Shown one piece after another: positions 26,960-36,087 of a stretch of 64,000 nucleotides of DNA. The first letter of the stretch is position 1; each line of letters begins with the position of its first letter. The notes beneath the pieces are model-generated. The model had not been told where the DNA came from and made no database searches. It saw nothing but the letters and a program-made list of their open reading frames with translations. Made by a program: the position numbers and the translations under genes. Origin of the DNA: Mesobacillus harenae (GTDB lineage: Bacteria; Bacillota; Bacilli; Bacillales; Cytobacillaceae); assembly GCF_013343715.1 (NCBI RefSeq), contig NZ_JABUNR010000017.1, positions 26,835 to 90,834 of the forward strand, written 5' to 3'.

Positions 26960-27301
26960 ATGCAAGCTAAAGCTGTTGCAAGAACAGTTCGTATTGCTCC
27001 TCGTAAAGTTCGCTTAGTAGTAGATTTAATTCGAGGAAAGCAAGTTGGTGAAGCGGTAGCTATTTTAAAACTTACTCCAAAGGCTGCTTCTCCAGTCGTG
27101 GAAAAAGTATTAAATTCCGCATTGGCAAACGCTGAGCACAACTACGATATGGACGTGAATAATTTAGTAGTTTCTCAGGTATTTGTAGACGAAGGACCAA
27201 CTTTAAAACGTTTCCGTCCCCGTGCTATGGGCCGTGCTAGTCAAATAAACAAACGCACTAGTCATATTACAATCGTGCTATCAGAAAAGAAGGAGGGATA
27301 A
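26960..27301 (+). CDS. rplV: 50S ribosomal protein L22
   Basis: A 113-aa tunnel protein. The beta-hairpin that lines the exit tunnel (GPTLKRFRPRAMGRASQINK) has the normal length, with no macrolide-resistance insertion or deletion. RBS GAGAGGAGGGCATTCAT. Confidence 0.98.
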   Translation: MQAKAVARTVRIAPRKVRLVVDLIRGKQVGEAVAILKLTPKAASPVVEKVLNSALANAEHNYDMDVNNLVVSQVFVDEGPTLKRFRPRAMGRASQINKRTSHITIVLSEKKEG

Positions 27302-27304
27302 TCA

Positions 27305-27961
27305 GTGGGTCAAAAAGTAAATCCAGTTGGATTGCGCGTCGGAATCATTCGTGATTGGGAATCAAAATGGTACGCAGGCAAAGACTATGCAGATCTTTTA
27401 CACGAAGACCTTAGAGTTCGTGAATACATCGCAAAGCGTTTGAGTGATGCTTCTCTTTCTAAAGTAGAAATCGAACGTGCAGCAAACCGTTTAAACGTAA
27501 CAATCCACACTGCTAAGCCAGGAATGGTTATTGGTAAGGGTGGTACAGAAGTTGAAGCACTTCGTAAGGCGCTTAACCAGTTAACTGGCAAACGCGTACA
27601 CATTAACATTCTTGAAATTAAAAGAGCCGATATGGATGCGAAATTGGTTGCAGAAAACATTGCACGCCAATTAGAAAACCGTGTATCTTTCCGTCGTGCT
27701 CAAAAACAAGCTATTCAACGCTCAATGCGTGCTGGAGCTAAAGGGATCAAGACAATGGTTTCCGGTCGTCTAGGCGGCGCAGACATCGCTCGTTCTGAAC
27801 ATTACAGCGAAGGAACTGTTCCACTTCATACTCTTCGTGCTGACATTGATTATGCACATGCAGAAGCGGACACTACTTATGGTAAGCTTGGCGTAAAAGT
27901 ATGGATTTACCGTGGAGAAGTCCTTCCTGCTAAGAAGAAATCTGAGGAAGGAGGCAAATAA
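27305..27961 (+). CDS. rpsC: 30S ribosomal protein S3
   Basis: A 218-aa protein at the mRNA entry site with a KH domain (GMVIGKGGTEVEALRKAL). GTG start at 27305, three bases after the rplV stop, with AAGGAGGGATAATCA as RBS. Confidence 0.98.
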   Translation: MGQKVNPVGLRVGIIRDWESKWYAGKDYADLLHEDLRVREYIAKRLSDASLSKVEIERAANRLNVTIHTAKPGMVIGKGGTEVEALRKALNQLTGKRVHINILEIKRADMDAKLVAENIARQLENRVSFRRAQKQAIQRSMRAGAKGIKTMVSGRLGGADIARSEHYSEGTVPLHTLRADIDYAHAEADTTYGKLGVKVWIYRGEVLPAKKKSEEGGK

Positions 27962-27963
27962 TT

Positions 27964-28398
27964 ATGTTATTGCCTAAACGCGTTAAGTATCGTCGTGTAC
28001 ACCGCGGCAAAATGCGTGGAAACGCAAAAGGCGGCACTGAAGTGAACTTCGGTGAATACGGCCTTCAAGCTCTTGAAGCTTCTTGGATCACAAACCGTCA
28101 AATTGAATCTGCCCGTATTGCAATGACTCGTTACATGAAACGTGGCGGTAAAGTTTGGATTAAAATTTTCCCTCATAAGCCTTATACTGCAAAGCCTCTA
28201 GAAGTTCGGATGGGTTCCGGTAAAGGTGCTCCTGAAGGATGGGTTGCTGTAGTAAAACCAGGCAAGATCATGTTTGAACTTGCTGGCGTTTCTGAGGAAG
28301 TAGCACGCGAAGCATTACGCTTAGCTGCACACAAACTTCCAGTTAAATGCAAGTTTGTAAAACGAGAAGAAATTGGTGGTGAAACTAATGAAAGCTAA
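27964..28398 (+). CDS. rplP: 50S ribosomal protein L16
   Basis: A 144-aa protein near the A-site. MLLPKRVKYRRVHRGKMRGN and MGSGKGAPEGWVAVVKPGKI are diagnostic. It overlaps rpmC by 11 bases, so the two are translationally coupled. Confidence 0.98.
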   Translation: MLLPKRVKYRRVHRGKMRGNAKGGTEVNFGEYGLQALEASWITNRQIESARIAMTRYMKRGGKVWIKIFPHKPYTAKPLEVRMGSGKGAPEGWVAVVKPGKIMFELAGVSEEVAREALRLAAHKLPVKCKFVKREEIGGETNES

Positions 28399-28591
28399 TG
28401 AAATTCGTGACCTTACCACTGCCGAAATCGAACAAAAAGTTAAATCCTTAAAAGAAGAGCTATTCAACCTGCGCTTTCAATTAGCGACTGGACAACTTGA
28501 AAACACAGCTCGCATTCGTGAAGTTCGCAAAGCGATTGCTCGCATGAAAACTGTGATTCGTGAAAGAGAAATCGGCGTTAACAATCGATAA
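28388..28591 (+). CDS. rpmC: 50S ribosomal protein L29
   Basis: A 67-aa helical-hairpin protein at the tunnel exit. The start is the ATG at 28388 (MKANEIRDLTTAEIEQKVKS); upstream in-frame GTG codons at 28373-28378 form part of the GGTGGTG RBS inside rplP and are rejected. LATGQLENTARIREVRKAIA is the L29 signature. Confidence 0.97.
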   Translation: MKANEIRDLTTAEIEQKVKSLKEELFNLRFQLATGQLENTARIREVRKAIARMKTVIREREIGVNNR

Positions 28592-28612
28592 TATAGGGGA
28601 GGTTCTCGCAAA

Positions 28613-28876
28613 ATGAGTGAACGCAACCAACGCAAAGTTTATACTGGACGCGTCGTTTCAGACAAGATGGATAAAACCGTAACAGTTCTTGTTGAAACTT
28701 ACAAAACGCATTCTTTATACGGCAAGCGTGTGAAATACTCTAAAAAGTTCAAAGCTCATGATGAGCAAAATGAAGCAAAAATTGGCGATGTTGTTCGCAT
28801 TATGGAAACTCGCCCGCTTTCTGCAACAAAACGCTTCCGCTTACTAGAAGTGGTTGAAAAAGCAGTTATTATTTAA
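28613..28876 (+). CDS. rpsQ: 30S ribosomal protein S17
   Basis: An 87-aa OB-fold 16S-binding protein. MSERNQRKVYTGRVVSDKMD and VGDVVRIMETRPLSATKRFR-like residues (IGDVVRIMETRPLSATKRF) are standard. RBS GGGGAGGTTCTCGCAAA. Confidence 0.97.
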   Translation: MSERNQRKVYTGRVVSDKMDKTVTVLVETYKTHSLYGKRVKYSKKFKAHDEQNEAKIGDVVRIMETRPLSATKRFRLLEVVEKAVII

Positions 28877-28879
28877 TTG

Positions 28880-28902
28880 TTCGGATTAAGGTTTATTCCG
28901 AA
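28880..28902 (+). other. Small hairpin between rpsQ and rplN
   Basis: TTCGGAT-taaggttt-ATTCCGAA, with its 3' arm directly beside the rplN RBS AAGGGAGG. It could lower or regulate rplN initiation. Sequence-based guess. Confidence 0.3.
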
Positions 28903-28916
28903 GGGAGGTTACTCGC

Positions 28917-29285
28917 ATGATCCAACAGGAATCACGTTTAAAAGTTGCTGATAATTCAGGTGCTCGTGAAGTGCTTACAATTAAGGTTTTAGGTGGCTCC
29001 GGACGCAAGACAGCTAACATTGGTGATGTTATCGTTTGTACAGTGAAACAAGCAACACCAGGAGGCGTTGTTAAAAAAGGTGACGTAGTTAGAGCGGTTA
29101 TCGTTCGTACGAAGAGCGGCATGCGTCGTAAAGATGGTTCATATATCACTTTCGATGAGAATGCATGTGTTATCATTCGTGACGATAAGAGTCCGCGCGG
29201 AACTCGTATCTTCGGACCGGTTGCTCGTGAACTTCGCGACAACAACTTTATGAAAATCGTATCACTAGCTCCAGAAGTACTATAA
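28917..29285 (+). CDS. rplN: 50S ribosomal protein L14
   Basis: A 122-aa protein at the subunit interface; site of RsfS binding. MIQQESRLKVADNSGAREVL and RRKDGSYITFDENACVIIRD are standard. RBS AAGGGAGGTTACTCGC. First gene of the spc part of the superoperon. Confidence 0.98.
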   Translation: MIQQESRLKVADNSGAREVLTIKVLGGSGRKTANIGDVIVCTVKQATPGGVVKKGDVVRAVIVRTKSGMRRKDGSYITFDENACVIIRDDKSPRGTRIFGPVARELRDNNFMKIVSLAPEVL

Positions 29286-29320
29286 TTTAAATTCAATGCC
29301 TTTTAAGGAGGTGCACACAG

Positions 29321-29632
29321 ATGCATGTAAAAAAAGGTGACAAAGTAATGGTCATCTCTGGCAAGGATAAAGGCAAGACAGGAATCATCCTTGCAGCCTA
29401 CCCTAAATTAAGCAAAGTCCTTGTCGAGGGAATCAATGTTGTTAAAAAACATTCAAAGCCTTCTCAAGTTAACCCACAGGGCGGCATTATCAGCCAGGAG
29501 GCATCTATTCATGTATCAAACGTTATGCCTATCGACCCTAAATCAGGTGAGCCAACACGCGTTGGTTACAAACAAGAAGATGGGAAGAAAGTACGCGTAG
29601 CAAAAAAATCCGGTGAAGTTCTAGATAAATAG
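29321..29632 (+). CDS. rplX: 50S ribosomal protein L24
   Basis: A 103-aa KOW-domain assembly initiator. HVKKGDKVMVISGKDKGKTG is the KOW motif and NPQGGIISQEASIHVSNVMP the family signature. RBS AAGGAGGTGCACACAG. Confidence 0.98.
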   Translation: MHVKKGDKVMVISGKDKGKTGIILAAYPKLSKVLVEGINVVKKHSKPSQVNPQGGIISQEASIHVSNVMPIDPKSGEPTRVGYKQEDGKKVRVAKKSGEVLDK

Positions 29633-29658
29633 TTCATAGATGAAGGGAGGTACAATCG

Positions 29659-30198
29659 ATGAACCGCCTAAAAGAAAAGTTCAATAAGGAAATTTCTCCT
29701 GCTCTAGTGAGCAAGTTCAACTATAAATCCGTTATGGAAGTACCAAAACTAGAGAAGATCGTAATCAATATGGGTGTTGGTGATGCAGTTGCCAACGCAA
29801 AGGCGCTCGATGTTGCTGTTGAAGAGCTTACAACTATTACTGGTCAAAAACCTGTAGTCACTCGTGCGAAAAAGTCAATCGCTGGTTTCCGTCTTCGTGA
29901 AGGTATGCCAATCGGTGCTAAAGTTACACTACGCGGAGAGCGTATGTATCAATTTCTTGATAAGTTAATTTCTGTTTCACTTCCACGTGTACGCGATTTC
30001 CGCGGTGTTTCTAAGAAGTCATTTGACGGACGTGGAAACTACACACTTGGTGTTAAAGAACAGTTAATCTTCCCAGAAATTGACTATGATAAAGTAAATA
30101 AAGTTCGTGGCATGGATATTGTAATTGTAACGACTGCTAATACTGACGAAGAGGCTCGCGAGCTACTAACACAGTTCGGCATGCCGTTCCAGAAGTAA
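29659..30198 (+). CDS. rplE: 50S ribosomal protein L5
   Basis: A 179-aa 5S rRNA-binding protein. VPKLEKIVINMGVGDAVANA and RGERMYQFLDKLISVSLPRV are diagnostic. RBS GAAGGGAGGTACAATCG. Confidence 0.98.
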   Translation: MNRLKEKFNKEISPALVSKFNYKSVMEVPKLEKIVINMGVGDAVANAKALDVAVEELTTITGQKPVVTRAKKSIAGFRLREGMPIGAKVTLRGERMYQFLDKLISVSLPRVRDFRGVSKKSFDGRGNYTLGVKEQLIFPEIDYDKVNKVRGMDIVIVTTANTDEEARELLTQFGMPFQK

Positions 30199-30223
30199 TC
30201 TCTAAATAGAGGGAGGCGAAAAC

Positions 30224-30409
30224 GTGGCTAAAAAATCAATGATTGCGAAGCAAAAACGCACGCCCAAACACAAGGTACAAGAGTACACTCGCTGTGAACG
30301 CTGCGGCCGTCCGCACTCTGTATACCGTAAATTTAGGCTTTGCCGTATTTGTTTCCGTGAATTAGCATACAAAGGGCAAATTCCTGGTGTGAAGAAAGCT
30401 AGCTGGTAA
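30224..30409 (+). CDS. rpsN: 30S ribosomal protein S14, zinc-binding type (type Z)
   Basis: A 61-aa short S14. The four zinc Cys are seen as CERCGRPH and CRICFRE, so this is the zinc form; a zinc-free paralogue, if present, lies outside the window. GTG start with GGGAGGCGAAAAC upstream. Confidence 0.98.
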   Translation: MAKKSMIAKQKRTPKHKVQEYTRCERCGRPHSVYRKFRLCRICFRELAYKGQIPGVKKASW

Positions 30410-30438
30410 ACCCCAAGTCTGGGAAGGAGGTAAAAATA

Positions 30439-30837
30439 ATGGTCATGACAGATCCGATTGCAGATATGCTTACACGTATTCGTAACGCGAATATGGTACG
30501 TCACGAAAAGTTAGAAGTACCTGCTTCTAACATTAAGAAGGAGATCGCAGAGATCCTTAAGCGTGAGGGCTTCGTTCGTAACGTTGAATATATCGAAGAC
30601 AACAAACAAGGTACTATCCGTATCTTTCTAAAATATGGTGCGAACAATGAACGTGTTATCACTGGTCTTAAACGCATCAGCAAGCCAGGCCTTCGTGTAT
30701 ATGCGAAGTCTACAGATGTACCGCGTGTACTTAACGGTCTAGGTATTGCACTTGTGTCAACTTCTCAAGGTGTCTTAACAGACAAAGAAGCACGTGCGAA
30801 ACAAGTGGGCGGAGAAGTTCTAGGATACGTTTGGTAA
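30439..30837 (+). CDS. rpsH: 30S ribosomal protein S8
   Basis: A 132-aa central-domain binding protein that in many bacteria also represses its own operon. MVMTDPIADMLTRIRNANMV start and STSQGVLTDKEARAKQVGGE end are diagnostic. RBS AAGGAGGTAAAAATA. Confidence 0.98.
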   Translation: MVMTDPIADMLTRIRNANMVRHEKLEVPASNIKKEIAEILKREGFVRNVEYIEDNKQGTIRIFLKYGANNERVITGLKRISKPGLRVYAKSTDVPRVLNGLGIALVSTSQGVLTDKEARAKQVGGEVLGYVW

Positions 30838-30868
30838 TATAGCTTTTTAATGAATGGAGGTGCAACAA

Positions 30869-31405
30869 ATGTCTCGCGTAGGTAAAAAACCAATTGAAAT
30901 TCCATCTGGAGTAACAGTTACTCTTTCTGGCAGCACTGTAACGGTAAACGGACCGAAAGGCGAACTTTCCCGTACTTTTAACCCAGATATCGAAATTAAG
31001 ATAGAAGACAATATCATTACCATTACTCGTCCTTCAGACGCTAAAGACCATCGTGCATTGCACGGCACAACACGTGCTGTTCTTTCCAACATGGTAGAAG
31101 GTGTATCTAAAGGATTTGAAAGATCTCTTGAGTTAATCGGTGTAGGTTACCGTGCGTCTAAACAAGGTACTAAGCTTGTTCTTAACGTAGGTTACTCTCA
31201 TCCGGTTGAAATTGAGCCTGAAGAAGGCGTTGAGGTTGAGGTACCAGCTAACACAAAGGTTATTGTAAGAGGTGCTGATAAGGAACGTGTTGGAGCATTA
31301 GCTGCTAACATCCGTGACGTTCGTCCGCCTGAGCCGTATAAAGGCAAAGGGATCCGTTATGAAGGCGAATATGTACGCCGCAAAGAAGGTAAAACAGGCA
31401 AGTAA
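30869..31405 (+). CDS. rplF: 50S ribosomal protein L6
   Basis: A 178-aa protein near the sarcin-ricin loop. Start ATG at 30869 (MSRVGKKPIEIPSGVTVTLS) after TGGAGGTGCAACAA; an in-frame ATG five codons upstream overlaps the RBS. RPPEPYKGKGIRYEGEYVRR-type C-terminal motif is intact. Confidence 0.97.
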   Translation: MSRVGKKPIEIPSGVTVTLSGSTVTVNGPKGELSRTFNPDIEIKIEDNIITITRPSDAKDHRALHGTTRAVLSNMVEGVSKGFERSLELIGVGYRASKQGTKLVLNVGYSHPVEIEPEEGVEVEVPANTKVIVRGADKERVGALAANIRDVRPPEPYKGKGIRYEGEYVRRKEGKTGK

Positions 31406-31438
31406 TGCCTCATAGGTAAAACGAAAGGAGTGACGTAA

Positions 31439-31801
31439 ATGATCACGAAAGCTGATAAAAACGCTGTTCGCAAAAAGAGACATGGCCGTGTGCGTGCGAA
31501 ACTCAGCGGAACTGAAGCTCGTCCTCGTTTAAATGTGTTCCGTTCAAACCAACACATTTATGCTCAACTGATCGACGATGTAAATGGAGTAACTGTTGCA
31601 AGTGCTTCTACTTTAGATAAAGAGCTTACTCTTGAATCAACTACTAATGTTGATGCTGCGCAAAAAGTTGGCGAACTAATCGCAAAACGTGCAGTTGAAA
31701 AAGGCCTACAGTCTGTAGTATTCGACCGTGGGGGATACCTTTACCATGGCCGCGTAAAAGCTTTAGCTGAAGCTGCCCGCGAAAACGGATTACAATTTTA
31801 A
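31439..31801 (+). CDS. rplR: 50S ribosomal protein L18
   Basis: A 120-aa 5S rRNA-binding protein. RVRAKLSGTEARPRLNVFRS and FDRGGYLYHGRVKALAEAAR are diagnostic. RBS GAAAGGAGTGACGTAA. Confidence 0.98.
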   Translation: MITKADKNAVRKKRHGRVRAKLSGTEARPRLNVFRSNQHIYAQLIDDVNGVTVASASTLDKELTLESTTNVDAAQKVGELIAKRAVEKGLQSVVFDRGGYLYHGRVKALAEAARENGLQF

Positions 31802-31825
31802 TAGGAAAAGGAGGGACACATACAG

Positions 31826-32326
31826 ATGCGTCGTATTGATCCAAACAAACTTGAACTTGAAGAACGCGTAGTTACAGTTAACCGAGTAGCTAAAGTTGTT
31901 AAAGGCGGACGTCGTTTCCGTTTTACCGCTCTAGTAGTAGTTGGCGATAAAAACGGTAATGTAGGATTTGGTACTGGAAAAGCTCAAGAGGTTCCAGATG
32001 CTATCCGCAAAGCAATTGAAGATGCGAAGAAAAACTTAATCGAAGTACCGATGGTAGGAACAACAATTCCTCACCAGGTTATTGGACACTTCGGAGCTGG
32101 CGAGATCTTCCTTAAACCTGCATCAGAAGGTACTGGAGTAATTGCCGGTGGTCCTGTCCGTGCGGTTCTAGAGTTAGCTGGTGTTGGTGACATCCTTTCT
32201 AAATCATTAGGGTCTAACACTCCAATTAACATGGTCCGTGCTACTATGGATGGATTAAAACAATTAAAGCGTGCTGAAGACGTAGCTAGATTACGTGGCA
32301 AATCAGTAGAAGAACTGTTAGGATAA
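31826..32326 (+). CDS. rpsE: 30S ribosomal protein S5
   Basis: A 166-aa accuracy-related protein at the mRNA entry. The spectinomycin loop VVKGGRRFRFTALVVVGDKN is wild type, and GFGTGKAQEVPDAIRKAIED is standard. RBS AAAGGAGGGACACATACAG. Confidence 0.98.
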   Translation: MRRIDPNKLELEERVVTVNRVAKVVKGGRRFRFTALVVVGDKNGNVGFGTGKAQEVPDAIRKAIEDAKKNLIEVPMVGTTIPHQVIGHFGAGEIFLKPASEGTGVIAGGPVRAVLELAGVGDILSKSLGSNTPINMVRATMDGLKQLKRAEDVARLRGKSVEELLG

Positions 32327-32339
32327 GGAGGGAAATCAA

Positions 32340-32522
32340 ATGGCTAATAAACTAGAAATTACCCTCACACGCAGCGTGATCGGCCGTCCGGCTGATCAGC
32401 GTGAAACAGTTAAAGCCCTTGGCTTACGCAAAATGCATCAAACCGTCGAACAGCAAGACAATCCCGCTATCCGTGGAATGATCAATAAAGTGAGTCATCT
32501 TGTAACAGTTAAAGAACAGTAA
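32340..32522 (+). CDS. rpmD: 50S ribosomal protein L30
   Basis: A 60-aa protein with the L30 signature TLTRSVIGRPADQRETVKAL and the HQTVEQQDNPAIRGMINKV end. RBS AAGGAGGGAAATCAA, 13 bp after rpsE. Confidence 0.97.
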   Translation: MANKLEITLTRSVIGRPADQRETVKALGLRKMHQTVEQQDNPAIRGMINKVSHLVTVKEQ

Positions 32523-32554
32523 TCTATTCTTCTTTAAAATAAGGAGGTGCCAAC

Positions 32555-32995
32555 ATGAAACTACACGATTTGAAACCTGCTGAAGGTTCTCGTCAAGAAC
32601 GCAAACGTAAAGGGCGCGGTATTGGATCCGGTACTGGTAAAACTGCCGGTAAAGGTACTAAAGGTCAAAACGCTCGTTCCGGCGGCGGTGTTCGCCTTGG
32701 ATTCGAAGGTGGTCAAACACCTTTATTCCAACGTTTGCCAAAGCGCGGCTTTACAAATATCAATCGAAAAGAATATGCTGTTGTTAATCTGGACGCGTTA
32801 AACCGTTTCGAAGACGGAACAGAAGTAACTCCAGAACTTTTGATTGAAACCGGTCTTGTCAGCAATGAACGTTCAGGAGTAAAAATCCTGGCAAAAGGTA
32901 ACGTAGAGAAAAAACTAACAGTTAAAGCTCATAAGTTCTCCTCTGCAGCCAAAGAAGCTATTGAAGCTGCCGGCGGCAAAACTGAGGTGATTTAA
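32555..32995 (+). CDS. rplO: 50S ribosomal protein L15
   Basis: A 146-aa late-assembly protein with a Gly/Arg/Lys-rich N-terminal tail (RGIGSGTGKTAGKGTKGQNA) that penetrates 23S rRNA. Its stop overlaps the secY start by one base (TAATG). RBS AAGGAGGTGCCAAC. Confidence 0.98.
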   Translation: MKLHDLKPAEGSRQERKRKGRGIGSGTGKTAGKGTKGQNARSGGGVRLGFEGGQTPLFQRLPKRGFTNINRKEYAVVNLDALNRFEDGTEVTPELLIETGLVSNERSGVKILAKGNVEKKLTVKAHKFSSAAKEAIEAAGGKTEVI

Positions 32996-34290
32996 TGTTT
33001 CAGACAATCTCCAACTTTATGCGCGTGGGTGAAATTAGAAGCAAAATCTTATTCACCCTTTTAATGTTGATTGTATTTCGCATTGGGGCATTTATTCCAG
33101 TCCCCAATGTAAATGCTGATGTATTAAAAGCACAGGATGACTTAAATGTGTTCGGTGTACTTAACACTTTCGGCGGAGGAGCTCTACAAAACTTCTCAAT
33201 ACTTGCTATGGGAATCATGCCTTATATAACTGCATCCATCATTGTGCAGCTTTTACAAATGGATGTTGTTCCTAAGTTCACTGAATGGTCCAAGCAAGGA
33301 GAAGCAGGGCGCCGTAAATTAGCTCAATTTACCCGATATTTCACGATAGTGCTAGGATTCATTCAAGCACTTGGAATGTCTTATGGGTTTAACAACATGG
33401 CCGGGGGATTGTTAATTACTGAATCCGGTATTGGTACTTACTTGCTTATAGCCGTGGTTTTAACTGCCGGAACTGCATTCTTAATGTGGTTAGGTGAGCA
33501 AATTACAGCAAAAGGTGTAGGTAATGGTATTTCGATTATTATCTTTGCTGGTATCGTTGCAGGAATGCCAACAATGGTTAATCAAATATATGCGCAGCAG
33601 TTTGAGGGAGCTGGAGATCAGCTGTTCCTGCGAATTGTTACCATTCTATTAATTGTTTTAGCTGTTATTGCCATTGTTGTTGGGGTTATTTTCATTCAAC
33701 AGGCAATCAGAAAAATTCCAATTCAATATGCGAAACGCATGGCAGCCGGCCGAAATCAAGTAGGCGGGCAATCAACACATTTGCCGTTAAAGGTTAATGC
33801 TGCTGGAGTAATCCCGGTTATCTTTGCGATTTCGTTTGTTGTAACGCCACCGACAATCGCCCAGTTTTTTGGTACGAATGACGTGACGATCTGGATACAA
33901 AGGACGTTTGATTATACACAGCCGATCGGTATGATCGTTTATGTGGCATTAATCATCGCGTTTACGTATTTCTATGCGTTTATCCAGGTGAACCCTGAGC
34001 AAGTTTCTGAGAATTTAAAGAAACAAGGCGGGTATATTCCCGGTATTCGTCCGGGACAAAATACTCAGGAATATCTTACAAAAGTCCTCTACAGGTTAAC
34101 TTTTGTAGGAGCAATCTTCCTGTCCGTTATATCAATTTTGCCTGTCTTTTTTATCAAATTCGCAGGACTTCCGCAGACTGTTCAAATTGGCGGAACTAGC
34201 TTGCTGATCGTTGTCGGAGTTGCACTCGAAACAATGAAGCAGCTTGAAGCACAGCTTGTTAAACGCCATTATAAAGGTTTTATTAAATAA
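32995..34290 (+). CDS. secY: Preprotein translocase subunit SecY
   Basis: Channel subunit of the SecYEG translocon, 431 aa with about ten hydrophobic membrane segments. Plug/TM2 region FGGGALQNFSILAMGIMPYI, and cytoplasmic loop C5 GQNTQEYLTKVLYRLTFVGA are visible. The start is coupled to rplO (TAATG overlap). Co-transcribed with adk and map as usual in Bacillus. Confidence 0.98.
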   Translation: MFQTISNFMRVGEIRSKILFTLLMLIVFRIGAFIPVPNVNADVLKAQDDLNVFGVLNTFGGGALQNFSILAMGIMPYITASIIVQLLQMDVVPKFTEWSKQGEAGRRKLAQFTRYFTIVLGFIQALGMSYGFNNMAGGLLITESGIGTYLLIAVVLTAGTAFLMWLGEQITAKGVGNGISIIIFAGIVAGMPTMVNQIYAQQFEGAGDQLFLRIVTILLIVLAVIAIVVGVIFIQQAIRKIPIQYAKRMAAGRNQVGGQSTHLPLKVNAAGVIPVIFAISFVVTPPTIAQFFGTNDVTIWIQRTFDYTQPIGMIVYVALIIAFTYFYAFIQVNPEQVSENLKKQGGYIPGIRPGQNTQEYLTKVLYRLTFVGAIFLSVISILPVFFIKFAGLPQTVQIGGTSLLIVVGVALETMKQLEAQLVKRHYKGFIK

Positions 34291-34348
34291 AAGGATTGGG
34301 GAACACAGCTGTTCCCTAAATCTTAATTGGATACTGGGGGGAATTCTT

Positions 34349-34999
34349 GTGAATTTGGTATTAATGGGACTTCCAGGTGCAGGTAAAGGCACCCAGGCCG
34401 AAAAAATTGTTGCAAAATACAATATTCCTCATATTTCTACTGGGGATATGTTCCGTTCTGCTATAAAAGAAGGCACAGAGCTTGGCATAAAAGCCAAATC
34501 ATTCATGGACAAAGGTGCACTCGTTCCTGATGAAGTTACAATCGGGATTGTCCGTGAACGTTTAAGCAAAGAGGACTGTGAAAAAGGATTTCTCCTTGAT
34601 GGATTTCCGCGTACGGTTGCTCAAGCTGAAGCGCTTGAATACATGCTCGCTGACTTAGGCAAGAAAATTGATTATGTGATCAATATTGATGTCGATTCAG
34701 ATATTCTGATGGAACGGTTAACAGGCCGCAGGATTTGTAAAAATTGCGGAGCGACTTATCATTTGGTGTTTAATCCACCTTCACAGGAAGGTATTTGCGA
34801 CCGCTGTGGCGGAGAATTGTACCAGCGCGCAGATGATAATGCCGATACAGTCCAAAACCGCTTGGATGTTAATATCCAGCAAACAAAGCCACTGTTAAAC
34901 TTCTACGAAGAAAAAGGCTACTTGCGTAACATCAATGGCCAGCAGGATATTAATATCGTGTTTACTGCTATTGATGAACTGCTTGGGGGCTTACAATAA
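34349..34999 (+). CDS. adk: Adenylate kinase (zinc-containing LID)
   Basis: Interconverts ATP+AMP and 2 ADP; 216 aa. GTG start at 34349 (MNLVLMGLPGAGKGTQAEKI), with ACTGGGGGGAA as RBS; the longer in-frame reading from 34244 lies within secY and is rejected. P-loop GLPGAGKGT, AMP-binding DGFPRTVAQA, and a LID with four Cys (CKNCG ... CDRCGG) that bind zinc, the long Gram-positive form. The stop overlaps the map start (TAATG). Confidence 0.97.
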   Translation: MNLVLMGLPGAGKGTQAEKIVAKYNIPHISTGDMFRSAIKEGTELGIKAKSFMDKGALVPDEVTIGIVRERLSKEDCEKGFLLDGFPRTVAQAEALEYMLADLGKKIDYVINIDVDSDILMERLTGRRICKNCGATYHLVFNPPSQEGICDRCGGELYQRADDNADTVQNRLDVNIQQTKPLLNFYEEKGYLRNINGQQDINIVFTAIDELLGGLQ

Positions 35000-35745
35000 T
35001 GATCATTTGTAAAACCGCTCGTGAAATAGAAATTATGCGTGATGCGGGACGTATCGTCGCCTTGACTCATAATGAATTGAAGAAGCACATTGTTCCAGGC
35101 ATAACTACTGCAGAGCTTAACGCAATAGCGGATAAGTTCATAACGGGCTCTGGAGCTATACCTTCTTTCAAAGGCTATAATGGGTTTAGTGGCAGCATCT
35201 GTGCATCCGTAAACAATGAACTAGTTCACGGGATTCCTGGTGAACGCATCCTTAATGATGGCGATATAATCAGTATTGATATTGGCGCTAAATACAACGG
35301 ATATCATGGCGATTCAGCCTGGACATACGCCGTTGGTGAAATTAGTGAAGAGGCAAAGCAACTGTTAGCTGTAACAGAAGAGTCTCTATTTGAAGGCCTT
35401 AAGGAAGCTAAGCCAGGTGAACGCTTATCGAATATCTCCCATGCGATTCAAACATATGTTGAAGCAAATGGCTTTTCAATTGTTCGTGAGTATGTCGGCC
35501 ATGGAATCGGGCAAGAATTACATGAGGACCCGCAAATTCCTCATTATGGACCGCCTAACAAAGGGCCTCGCTTGAAGCCTGGAATGGTGCTTTGTGTTGA
35601 ACCGATGGTGAATGCAGGAAGCCGTTATGTTAAAACATTAGCCGATGACTGGACTGTAGTGACAGTCGATGGAAAAATGTGCGCCCATTTTGAGCATACG
35701 ATAGCTGTTACAGAAACTGGTTTTGAGATTCTTACAAAAGCCTGA
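34999..35745 (+). CDS. map: Methionine aminopeptidase type I
   Basis: Removes the initiator Met from nascent proteins; 248 aa. Metal ligands are visible: Asp in ISIDIGAKYNGYHGDSAWTY (two), His in YVGHGIGQELHEDPQIPHYG, Glu in CVEPMVNAG and Glu in HFEHTIAVTE. Starts on the adk stop by a TAATG overlap. Confidence 0.97.
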   Translation: MIICKTAREIEIMRDAGRIVALTHNELKKHIVPGITTAELNAIADKFITGSGAIPSFKGYNGFSGSICASVNNELVHGIPGERILNDGDIISIDIGAKYNGYHGDSAWTYAVGEISEEAKQLLAVTEESLFEGLKEAKPGERLSNISHAIQTYVEANGFSIVREYVGHGIGQELHEDPQIPHYGPPNKGPRLKPGMVLCVEPMVNAGSRYVKTLADDWTVVTVDGKMCAHFEHTIAVTETGFEILTKA

Positions 35746-35760
35746 ATGTAGGTGATCTAA

Positions 35761-36087
35761 TTGATAGAATCGGATGTTATTCCGCAAATCGGTCAAATTG
35801 TAGTAGTTACCCGCGGACGCGATGCGGGCCAGTATGCTATAATTATCGGGTTAGTTGATGAACGGTATGCTCTTCTTGCAGACGGTGATAAACGAAAGTT
35901 TGACCAGCCTAAAAAGAAGAACATTCAGCATCTGCAAACAGTTGGATGTGTATCACCAGAAGTAAAAAACAGCATTGCCGATACCGGCCGGGTAACGAAC
36001 GGGAAGCTTCGCTTTGCTTTAGCAAGGTATATGAATGAAAACGCACTTGATAAGAAGAAGGGAGACGATGTTGATGGCGAAAGATGA
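35761..36087 (+). CDS. KOW-domain RNA-binding protein (YbzG/L14e-like)
   Basis: A 108-aa small protein. The N-terminus IPQIGQIVVVTRGRDAGQYA is a KOW motif as in eukaryotic/archaeal L14e and L6e-type proteins; the C-terminus is charged. TTG start at 35761 with TGTAGGTGATCTAA. It lies between map and infA, the position of ybzG in B. subtilis, and its end overlaps infA by 14 bases. Role in ribosome biology is inferred from the domain and position. Confidence 0.88.
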   Translation: MIESDVIPQIGQIVVVTRGRDAGQYAIIIGLVDERYALLADGDKRKFDQPKKKNIQHLQTVGCVSPEVKNSIADTGRVTNGKLRFALARYMNENALDKKKGDDVDGER